This document shows, piece after piece, positions 1 through 5,311 of a stretch of 7,677 bases of DNA. Source of the DNA: Betaproteobacteria bacterium (GTDB lineage Bacteria > Pseudomonadota > Gammaproteobacteria > Burkholderiales > SG8-39); NCBI GenBank assembly GCA_029865405.1, contig JAOUGZ010000116.1, forward strand, positions 1-7,677, read 5' to 3'. The notes under the pieces were generated by a model, which was not told the origin of the DNA, ran no database searches, and saw only the letters and a program-made list of their open reading frames with translations. Each line of letters starts with the position of its first letter. Within the stretch, counting starts at the first letter, position 1. The translations under genes were made by a program, and so were the position numbers.

Positions 1-199
1 CCGGGCGCTGCGCTTCGACCACAAGACACTGTTCGCCATGCTGTCCTGGGCGACGTTTGCGCTGCTGCTCGCCGGGCGCCATCTGTACGGCTGGCGCGGA
101 CGCATCGCGCTGCGCTGGACTCTGAGCGGTTTCGTGATGCTGCTGCTCGCCTACGTCGGCAGCCGCTTCGTCATGGAAGTGGTCCTCGGACGCGGCTGA
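1..199 (+). CDS. ypjD: YpjD/CcsA-like cytochrome c assembly family membrane protein, C-terminal end (partial)
   Basis: Only the last 65 residues lie in the window; the 5' end is cut off by the window edge. The reading frame begins at base 2 and stops at TGA 197-199. It shows the ending typical of the YpjD/HemX-like branch of the CcsA family: an FDHKT motif, a hydrophobic segment (AMLSWATFALLLAG), a short arginine-rich turn with YGWRGR, then a second hydrophobic segment (GFVMLLLAYVGSRFVMEVVL). It is therefore an inner-membrane protein. Family members resemble haem-handling cytochrome c assembly proteins, but the role of YpjD itself is not established. In E. coli ypjD also sits next to the corB-like yfjD gene, which matches the next gene here and supports the call. 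One base separates its stop from the next ATG, so the two are probably cotranscribed. Confidence 0.8.
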   Translation, partial: RALRFDHKTLFAMLSWATFALLLAGRHLYGWRGRIALRWTLSGFVMLLLAYVGSRFVMEVVLGRG

Positions 200-200
200 A

Positions 201-1493
201 ATGGACGACATCCCCCTGTCCTGGCAGATCTGGGCGCTCGCGCTGCTGCTCGTGATGTCCGGTTTCTTCTCCATCGCCGAGACCAGCATGATGGCGCTGA
301 ACCGGTACCGGCTGCGCCACCTGGTCGCCGAAGGGCACGGCGGCGCCAAGCGCGCCGCCGCTCTGCTGCGCCATACCGACCGCCTGCTGAGCGCCATCCT
401 CATCGGCAACAACGTGGTCAACGCCGCCGCGGCGACGCTCGCCAGCGTGATCGCGGTCGAGCTGGTGGGCCACGGCAAGATCGCCTATGCGCTCAGCATC
501 TTCGGCATTTCGTTCGTGATCATCGTGTTCTCCGAAATCACGCCCAAGGTCCTCGGCGCCACATACCCCGAGCGCATCGCCCTGCCGCTCGCCTACGTGC
601 TCGGCCCGCTGCAGCGGCTGCTGACGCCCGTGATCTGGTTCGTGAACCTATTCTCGCGACCGCTGCTGCGGCTGGTCGGAGTGCGCCCGGGCGAGGCGAA
701 CGAGGCGCCGCACCTCTCGCCCGAGGAGATCCGCACGCTGGTGCGCGAGTCCTCGGCCTTCATGCCGAAGAAGCACGTCACCATCCTCCTCAACCTGTTC
801 GACCTGACCGACATCACCGTGCAGGACATCATGCTGCCGCGCGCGAAGATCGAATCGATCAGGCTTGACGAGGACATGCAGGCGATCGCGCGCCAGCTCG
901 GCACCAGCTACCACATGCGCCTGCCGGTGTTCCGTGATGCGCGCGGCGACGTGCTCGGCGTACTGCATCTGCGCAAGGTGCTCGCGCCGCTGATGGCCGG
1001 CACGCTCGACAAGGCACAGATCGAGGCGCTGCTCGCCCCGCCCTACTTCGTGCCGGCCTCGACCCCGGTATTCGTGCAGATGCAGTACTTCCAGGAGTAT
1101 GAGGAACGCATCGCGCTGGTGGTGGACGAGTACGGCGAGCTGATGGGGCTGTTGACGCTCGAGGACATCATCGAGGAGATCATCGGCAAGTTCACCACCT
1201 CGGTGCCTGCGGCGCAGGCGCTCGCCTGGGGCGAGGACGGCAGCGCCACGGTCGACGGCGCCACGCCGGTGCGCGAAGTGAACCGCGCGCTCGGCCTGGA
1301 ACTGCCCACCGAAGGGCCGAAGACCCTGAACGGCCTGATCCTCGAGCACCTGCGCGACATTCCCGAGGCCGACGTGTCGATCAAGATCGGCGAGGTGCCC
1401 CTGGAGATCGTGCATGCCCAGGGCCGCAGCGTTAAATCGGTGCGTGTTTTCCGCCCGCCGGCGCCGGCGGCCGCTGCCGCCGAGCGCTCTTGA
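201..1493 (+). CDS. CNNM/CorB-family transporter (DUF21, CBS pair, CorC_HlyC domain)
   Basis: This is a complete 430-residue membrane protein of the CNNM/CorB (HlyC/CorC, YfjD-like) family, linked in other bacteria to Mg2+ or Co2+ export and resistance. The N-terminal DUF21 transmembrane domain spans about residues 5-160 and carries family signatures: SGFFSIAET (20-28), GNNVVN (69-74) and SEITPK (111-116). A cytoplasmic CBS-domain pair follows at about 205-330, including the MLPR motif (211-214) and VVDEYGELMGLLTLED (307-322), which ends the second CBS repeat. The CorC_HlyC domain covers about 340-418, with the TLNGLI motif (375-380). The last dozen residues are a low-complexity Pro/Ala tail. 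ATG 201 lies one base after the ypjD stop, so translation is probably coupled. Length and domain order are normal for the family. The transported ion cannot be read from sequence, so no gene symbol is given; yfjD/corB is the nearest named relative. Confidence 0.9.
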   Translation: MDDIPLSWQIWALALLLVMSGFFSIAETSMMALNRYRLRHLVAEGHGGAKRAAALLRHTDRLLSAILIGNNVVNAAAATLASVIAVELVGHGKIAYALSIFGISFVIIVFSEITPKVLGATYPERIALPLAYVLGPLQRLLTPVIWFVNLFSRPLLRLVGVRPGEANEAPHLSPEEIRTLVRESSAFMPKKHVTILLNLFDLTDITVQDIMLPRAKIESIRLDEDMQAIARQLGTSYHMRLPVFRDARGDVLGVLHLRKVLAPLMAGTLDKAQIEALLAPPYFVPASTPVFVQMQYFQEYEERIALVVDEYGELMGLLTLEDIIEEIIGKFTTSVPAAQALAWGEDGSATVDGATPVREVNRALGLELPTEGPKTLNGLILEHLRDIPEADVSIKIGEVPLEIVHAQGRSVKSVRVFRPPAPAAAAAERS

Positions 1494-1542
1494 AGGGGGT
1501 CTGCGAAAAGCCCCAAAAACAAGGCGGGTCAGGAGGTTAGGC

Positions 1543-1614
1543 GTGAAACCTGAGGCTTTACAAAACACTGGCCTCAGGGCATCATCGCCGGTCAGTCCGG
1601 AAGCCCCGGGCTAG
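1543..1614 (+). CDS. possible 23-codon leader peptide upstream of pilC
   Basis: A short frame opens at GTG 1543 and stops at TAG 1612-1614, giving 23 residues beginning VKPEALQNTG and ending SPEAPG. Its start is preceded by a perfect AGGAGG (1531-1536) with a 6-base spacer, a better ribosome binding site than those of the neighbouring genes. The stop lies 5 bases before the pilC Shine-Dalgarno (AGGGAG, 1620-1625), a position suited to translational coupling or leader control. I do not recognise the peptide; it has no membrane segment, Cys or run of one amino acid that would suggest an amino-acid-sensing attenuator. It does not resemble the start or end of PilB. It may be fortuitous, and the case rests on the ribosome binding site and placement alone. 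Confidence 0.25.
   Translation: MKPEALQNTGLRASSPVSPEAPG
1549..1578. repeat. 8-bp inverted repeat in the pilC upstream region
   Basis: CCTGAGGC (1549-1556) is the exact reverse complement of GCCTCAGG (1571-1578), with a 14-base loop. No T-run follows, so it is not a standard terminator. It could be a protein operator, since it overlaps the candidate -35 box and spacer of the pilC promoter, or an RNA hairpin inside the possible leader peptide frame. The left arm can also pair with TCAGG at 1529-1533 next to the AGGAGG site. Confidence 0.45.
1557..1585 (+). promoter_or_regulatory. candidate sigma70 promoter for pilC
   Basis: TTTACA (1557-1562, 5 of 6 matches to the -35 consensus) is followed after 17 bases by CATCAT (1580-1585, 4 of 6 matches to the -10 consensus). 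Transcription would begin near 1592, about 40 bases before the pilC ATG. If active, it would start downstream of the short frame's GTG, so that frame could be translated only from a longer upstream transcript. This is a consensus match only. Confidence 0.3.
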
Positions 1615-1631
1615 CGATCAGGGAGCGCTCG

Positions 1632-2855
1632 ATGGCAACAGCAGCGGCGAAGGCCGCGGGACCCAAGGAGTTCAACTTCCTCTGGGAGGGCCGCGACAAG
1701 GGCGGCAAGGTCATCCGCGGCGAACTGCGCTCGGTGAGCGAGTCGGCGGTCAACGCCACGCTGCGCCGCCAGGGCATCATCGTCCAGAAGGTCAAGAAGC
1801 AGAAGTACGGCAGGGGCGGCAAGGTCACCGAAAAGGACATCTCGCTGTTCACGCGCCAGCTCGCCACCATGATGAAGGCCGGCGTGCCGCTGCTGCAGTG
1901 CTTCGACATCGTCAGCAAGGGCGCCTCCAACCCGGCGGTGGGGCGGCTGCTGCTCGAAGTAAAAACCGAAGTCGAGACCGGCTCCTCGCTCGCGGCGGCG
2001 TTCCGCAAGTACCCGCTGCACTTCGACGCCCTGTTCTGCAATCTCGTCGCCGCCGGCGAGCAGGCGGGGATTCTCGAGACGCTCCTCGATCGGCTCGCGA
2101 CCTACAAGGAGAAGATCCTCGCCATCAAGTCGAAGATCAAGTCGGCGCTGTTCTACCCCATCGCCATCGTCGTCGTGGCTTTCGTCATCACCGCGGTGAT
2201 CATGATTTTCGTCATTCCGGCGTTCAAGGAAGTGTTCACCAATTTCGGCGCCGACCTGCCGGCGCCGACGCTGATGGTGATGGCCATTTCCGACTGGTTC
2301 GTCGCCAACTGGTACATCATCTTCCCGGCGATCATCGGCGGCGTGATCGGGTTCCTCGAGGCCTGGAAGCGCTCGGTGCCGGTGCAGATCTTCATGGATC
2401 GACTGATGCTGAAGATCCCGGTGTTCGGCGACCTCGTGCTGAAGTCGACCATCGCCCGCTGGACGCGCACGCTGGCCACCATGTTCGCGGCGGGCGTGCC
2501 GCTGGTCGAAGCGCTCGATTCCGTCGGCGGCGCCGCCGGCAATCACGTCTACCTTACGGCCACCAGGAAGATCCAGGCGGAAGTGTCCACGGGCACCTCG
2601 CTCACGATGGCGATGCAGAACTCGGGCGTGTTTCCGAACATGGTGCTGCAGATGTGCTCGATCGGGGAGGAAACCGGCGCCCTCGACGCCATGCTCGGCA
2701 AGGTGGCGGATTTCTATGAAGCCGAGGTGGACGACGCGGTCGAGGCGCTGTCGTCGCTCATGGAGCCCATGATCATGGTGGTCCTCGGCACGCTGATCGG
2801 TGGCATGGTGATCGCCATGTACCTGCCGATCTTCAAGATGGGCCAAGCCGTCTAG
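1632..2855 (+). CDS. pilC: type IV pilus inner-membrane platform protein PilC
   Basis: PilC is the polytopic inner-membrane platform of the type IV pilus machine; in known systems it links the motor ATPases PilB and PilT to pilin polymerisation and retraction. The 407-residue product has normal length. A soluble N-terminal part (1-65) carries the FLWEG and ARRQGI-like (LRRQGI, 45-50) features of PilC. Two T2SSF (GspF) repeats follow at about 72-195 and 275-397, each with the paired pattern FTRQLATMMKAGVPL (73-87) and WTRTLATMFAAGVPL (277-291) and the conserved GE turns GEQAG (142-146) and GEETGALD (345-352). Membrane segments lie at about 175-197, 225-242 and 378-400. ATG 1632 follows AGGGAG (1620-1625) at a 6-base spacing, which fixes the start. 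Its stop abuts the pilD ATG. pilB, commonly just upstream in relatives, is not present here. Confidence 0.97.
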   Translation: MATAAAKAAGPKEFNFLWEGRDKGGKVIRGELRSVSESAVNATLRRQGIIVQKVKKQKYGRGGKVTEKDISLFTRQLATMMKAGVPLLQCFDIVSKGASNPAVGRLLLEVKTEVETGSSLAAAFRKYPLHFDALFCNLVAAGEQAGILETLLDRLATYKEKILAIKSKIKSALFYPIAIVVVAFVITAVIMIFVIPAFKEVFTNFGADLPAPTLMVMAISDWFVANWYIIFPAIIGGVIGFLEAWKRSVPVQIFMDRLMLKIPVFGDLVLKSTIARWTRTLATMFAAGVPLVEALDSVGGAAGNHVYLTATRKIQAEVSTGTSLTMAMQNSGVFPNMVLQMCSIGEETGALDAMLGKVADFYEAEVDDAVEALSSLMEPMIMVVLGTLIGGMVIAMYLPIFKMGQAV

Positions 2856-3722
2856 ATGTCGGCTTTCGGCTGGCTAGCCCAGCCTGCGGTCCTGCCCTGG
2901 GTGGCGCTGGCCTTGGGCCTGTGCATCGGCTCGTTCCTGAACGTGGTCATCCACCGGCTTCCGAAGATGATGGAGCGCGAGTGGCGCGAGCAGTGCGCCG
3001 AGCTCGCGGCGGCGGCAACGGCCCCGGCGCCCGCCGGACGCTACAACCTCCTTGTGCCGCGCTCCGCCTGCCCCGCCTGCGGCCATCGCATCACTGCGCT
3101 GCAGAACATACCCCTCGTCAGCTGGCTCGCGCTGCGCGGCAAGTGCGCAGCGTGCGGCGCGCGCATCGCGGCGCGCTACCCGGTGGTCGAGCTGGCCGCC
3201 GGCCTGATCGGCGCCTATGCCGCGTGGCGCTTCGGTGCGTCGCTCGCCGCGCTTGGCGCGGCCGTGTTCGGCTGGTCGCTGCTCGCGCTCACGGTCATCG
3301 ACCTCGACACGCAGCTGCTGCCCGACGACATCACGCTGCCGCTGTTGTGGGGCGGGCTGCTCGTGAACCTGGCCGGCGCCTTCGTGCCGCTGCGCACGGC
3401 GGTGATCGGCGCCGTGGCCGGCTACCTGTCGCTGTGGTTCGTGTATTGGGGGTTCAAGCTCGCCACCGGCAAGGAAGGCATGGGGTATGGCGATTTCAAG
3501 CTGCTCGCCGCCATCGGCGCCTGGCTCGGCTGGCAGAAGCTGCCGCTGGTTATCCTGCTCTCGTCCGTGGTGGGTGCGGCGGTGGGCATCGCGCTCATCG
3601 TCATCGCGCGCCATGGGCGCGAGAAGCCGATTCCGTTCGGCCCGTACCTCGCCGCCGCCGGGCTGATCGCGCTGTTCTGGGGCGACATCATCATGCGCCG
3701 CTGGCTGCCGATTCTCGGTTGA
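2856..3722 (+). CDS. pilD: prepilin peptidase / N-methyltransferase PilD
   Basis: PilD is the membrane aspartyl protease that cleaves the leader of type IV prepilins (and of type II secretion pseudopilins) and methylates the new N-terminus. The 288-residue product is full length. The N-terminal membrane segment ends in GSFLNVVIHRLP (25-36). The cytoplasmic zinc-binding loop has both cysteine pairs, C72/C75 and C97/C100, so the methyltransferase half looks intact. The two catalytic aspartates are visible: D149 in IDLDTQLLPD and D213 in GMGYGDFK, 64 residues apart as in well-studied homologues. About seven to eight membrane helices are predicted by eye. ATG 2856 directly follows the pilC TAG with no spacer and only a weak upstream ribosome site, so translation is probably coupled to pilC. 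The stop overlaps the coaE start by one base. Confidence 0.96.
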   Translation: MSAFGWLAQPAVLPWVALALGLCIGSFLNVVIHRLPKMMEREWREQCAELAAAATAPAPAGRYNLLVPRSACPACGHRITALQNIPLVSWLALRGKCAACGARIAARYPVVELAAGLIGAYAAWRFGASLAALGAAVFGWSLLALTVIDLDTQLLPDDITLPLLWGGLLVNLAGAFVPLRTAVIGAVAGYLSLWFVYWGFKLATGKEGMGYGDFKLLAAIGAWLGWQKLPLVILLSSVVGAAVGIALIVIARHGREKPIPFGPYLAAAGLIALFWGDIIMRRWLPILG

Positions 3723-4330
3723 TGGCGTTCGTCGTGGGCCTCACGGGCGGCATCGGCAGCGGCAAGAGCGCCGCCGCGGAGGAGTTCGCCCGGCTCGGTG
3801 CCGCCGTAGTCGACACCGACGCCATCGCGCATGAGCTCACGCGCGCCGGCGGCGCCGCCATCGCAGGCGTGCGCCGCGTTCTCGGCGACGAGTACATCGA
3901 CGCCGCTGGCGCCATGGACCGCGGCAAGGTGCGTGCACTGGTATTCGTCGACGCCGACGCCAAGGCGCGTCTCGAAGGCCTGTTGCATCCCATGATCCGT
4001 GCCGAATCCGAGCGGCGCATCGCCGCAGCGGACGCACCCTATGTCGTGCACGTGGTGCCGCTGCTCATCGAGTCGCCGGATTACCGGCAACGCGTGGCGC
4101 GCGTGCTGGTGGTCGACTGTCCGCCGCAGGTGCAAATGGCACGGGTACAGCGGCGCAGCGGGCTCACCGACGAGGAGATACAACGCATCATCGCCGCGCA
4201 GATTCCGCGCAAAGCGCGCCTCGCGGCGGCCGACGACGTAATCGACAATTCGGGACCCCTTGCCGCGCTGCACAAGCAGGTGGCGGCGCTGCATCGACGG
4301 TACCTGGACATGGCCCGCACCCCGGCATGA
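3722..4330 (+). CDS. coaE: dephospho-CoA kinase
   Basis: CoaE catalyses the last step of coenzyme A synthesis, ATP-dependent phosphorylation of the 3'-hydroxyl of dephospho-CoA, in the cytosol. The 202-residue product has the usual length. The P-loop GGIGSGKS is at 9-16, the substrate-site DTD motif at 31-33, HPMI at 89-92 in the CoA-binding domain, VVDCPP at 130-135, and a lid-region arginine pair near 144-145. The C-terminal AAADDVIDN stretch (168-176) is also characteristic. ATG 3722 shares its A with the pilD TGA (TGATG), so the gene is probably translated by re-initiation after pilD. The same frame stays open back through pilD to about 2921, but that part has no CoaE character and is a shadow of pilD. 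The pilD-coaE pairing is widespread in beta- and gammaproteobacteria. Confidence 0.97.
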   Translation: MAFVVGLTGGIGSGKSAAAEEFARLGAAVVDTDAIAHELTRAGGAAIAGVRRVLGDEYIDAAGAMDRGKVRALVFVDADAKARLEGLLHPMIRAESERRIAAADAPYVVHVVPLLIESPDYRQRVARVLVVDCPPQVQMARVQRRSGLTDEEIQRIIAAQIPRKARLAAADDVIDNSGPLAALHKQVAALHRRYLDMARTPA

Positions 4331-4332
4331 AT

Positions 4333-4361
4333 TTGTCAGCGCCGCGTAAATCACTCAGAAT
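4333..4361 (+). promoter_or_regulatory. candidate sigma70 promoter for zapD-yacG
   Basis: In the 55-base gap after coaE, TTGTCA (4333-4338, 5 of 6 to the -35 consensus) is followed after exactly 17 bases by CAGAAT (4356-4361, 4 of 6 to the -10 consensus). A start near 4368 would give a short leader of about 18 bases containing the AGGG ribosome site (4377-4380) before the zapD GTG at 4386. This suggests zapD-yacG can be transcribed apart from the pilus genes. Evidence is consensus match and position only. Confidence 0.4.
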
Positions 4362-4385
4362 CCGCGAAACTTTCGCAGGGCGCCC

Positions 4386-5144
4386 GTGATCACCTACGAG
4401 TACCCGCTCAACGAGCGCATCCGGACCTTGCTGCGACTGGAGGACCTGTTCGAGCGCTCGCGCCATTTCATCGCGCGTACCGACCCGCTCGATCACCACG
4501 TCGCGCTTCTTACCTTGTTCGAGATCCTCGAGGTGTCCGGACGCGCCGATCTGAAATCGGATCTGCTGCAGGAGCTGGAGCGCCAGAAGCAGGTGCTGTT
4601 GTCCTTCCGCAATAATCCCGAGATCTCGGAAGAAGCGCTCTCGGGCGTGCTGCGCGACATCGAGCAGGCGGCGGCGGCGCTCTTTTCCATGACCGGGAAG
4701 ATCGGACAGTACATCCGCGAGAACGACTGGCTGATGTCGATCAAGCAGCGCACCGGCATTCCCGGCGGTGCCTGCGAATTCGACCTGCCTTCGTACCACT
4801 TCTGGCTGCACCGGCCGGCCGAGGAGCGCATCGGCCAGCTCGCCGCGTGGACCGGGCCGCTGTTTCCGCTGCGTGACGGTTCCGCGATCATCCTGCGCAT
4901 CCTGCGCGAGTCCGGCAAGCCCCAGCGCCTGTCGGCGCCGCTCGGCACCTACCAGCAGATGCTGGGCGGCAAGACCGCCCAGATGCTGCGCGTGCGCCTC
5001 GATCCGGCGGCCAACTGCGTGCCCGAGATCAGCGCCAACAAGTACGTGCTCAACATCCGCTTCCTCACGCAGGCGAGCGAAGATCCCAAACCGCGTGCCG
5101 CGGACTGGGACGTCAATTTCGAGCTCACCTTCTGCAACCTGTAA
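4386..5144 (+). CDS. zapD: cell division protein ZapD (FtsZ-ring crosslinker)
   Basis: ZapD (formerly YacF, DUF1342) binds the FtsZ C-terminal tail and bundles FtsZ filaments at the division site. The 252-residue product matches the family along its length: YEYPLNERIRTLLRLE (4-19) at the N-terminus, a helical region with LLQELERQK (60-68), the hallmark IPGGACEFDLPSYHFWLH (125-142), and a C-terminal beta-rich part with RFLTQ (225-229) and FELTFCNL (245-252). The start is GTG 4386, placed by the conserved N-terminus and by AGGG at 4377-4380 with a 5-base spacer. The coaE-zapD-yacG order is the standard proteobacterial arrangement. A promoter candidate lies directly upstream at 4333-4361. The end may overlap the start of yacG by 13 bases, depending on which yacG start is used. 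Confidence 0.95.
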   Translation: MITYEYPLNERIRTLLRLEDLFERSRHFIARTDPLDHHVALLTLFEILEVSGRADLKSDLLQELERQKQVLLSFRNNPEISEEALSGVLRDIEQAAAALFSMTGKIGQYIRENDWLMSIKQRTGIPGGACEFDLPSYHFWLHRPAEERIGQLAAWTGPLFPLRDGSAIILRILRESGKPQRLSAPLGTYQQMLGGKTAQMLRVRLDPAANCVPEISANKYVLNIRFLTQASEDPKPRAADWDVNFELTFCNL

Positions 5145-5311
5145 GAACGATTCCCTGCCCCCGCTGCGGCATGCCGGCGCCCTTTTCCGCCGACAACGCA
5201 TGGCGGCCCTTCTGCAGCGAGCGCTGCCGACTGATCGATCTCGGGAACTGGGCGACGGAGAGCTACTGTCTGCCGGAAGGCGCCGGCAAGCCGGCTGACG
5301 AGTCTGACTAG
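5132..5311 (+). CDS. yacG: DNA gyrase inhibitor YacG (zinc-binding), non-canonical start
   Basis: YacG is a small zinc protein that binds GyrB and inhibits gyrase. The frame encodes CPRCG, then WRPFCSERCRLIDLGNWA, giving all four zinc cysteines (C9, C12, C28, C32, counted from 5132) and the family core, followed by an acidic tail ending ADESD at TAG 5309-5311. The start is unusual: no ATG, GTG or TTG lies in frame over at least 120 bases upstream of the first cysteine codon. The first in-frame ATG (5171) falls after the CPRC pair and would remove half the zinc site. The choices are CTG 5132 (59 residues, overlapping the zapD end by 13 bases; used here because the length suits the family), ACG 5147 or ATT 5150 (53 residues). 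No strong ribosome site marks any of them. Gene identity is firm; the start is not. Confidence 0.85.
   Translation: MQPVRTIPCPRCGMPAPFSADNAWRPFCSERCRLIDLGNWATESYCLPEGAGKPADESD

Noticed and set aside
1495..1519. GGGG...CCCC hairpin after the CNNM stop as a terminator
   Set aside because: The stem is only 4 bp (GGGG 1496-1499 with CCCC 1511-1514) and is followed by A residues, not T, on the + strand; on the - strand the T-run precedes the stem instead of following it.
648..1568. A 306-codon open frame on the - strand opposite the CNNM gene
   Set aside because: Low-complexity Arg/His-rich translation with no family motif, fully covered by the CNNM coding sequence with its intact domains.
1611..2846. 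A 411-codon open frame on the - strand covering nearly all of pilC
   Set aside because: It is antisense to a well-supported pilC. Its product is rich in His, Arg and Asp with no recognisable domain, the usual result of reading a GC-rich gene backwards.
2921..3721. N-terminal extension of the coaE frame back through pilD
   Set aside because: CoaE begins with its P-loop near residue 9, which fits the ATG at 3722. The upstream part is Arg-rich shadow of pilD, which has both cysteine pairs and both catalytic aspartates in the other frame.
5282..5295. GCCGG-CAAG-CCGGC hairpin as a terminator between yacG and the Nudix gene
   Set aside because: Five base pairs inside the yacG coding tail with no T-run on either strand; such short palindromes are expected at this GC content.
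4768..5298. A 176-codon + strand frame overlapping zapD and yacG
   Set aside because: It runs in a third frame relative to zapD and yacG, is Ser/Arg/Cys-rich and matches no family, whereas the two overlapping genes are strongly recognised.
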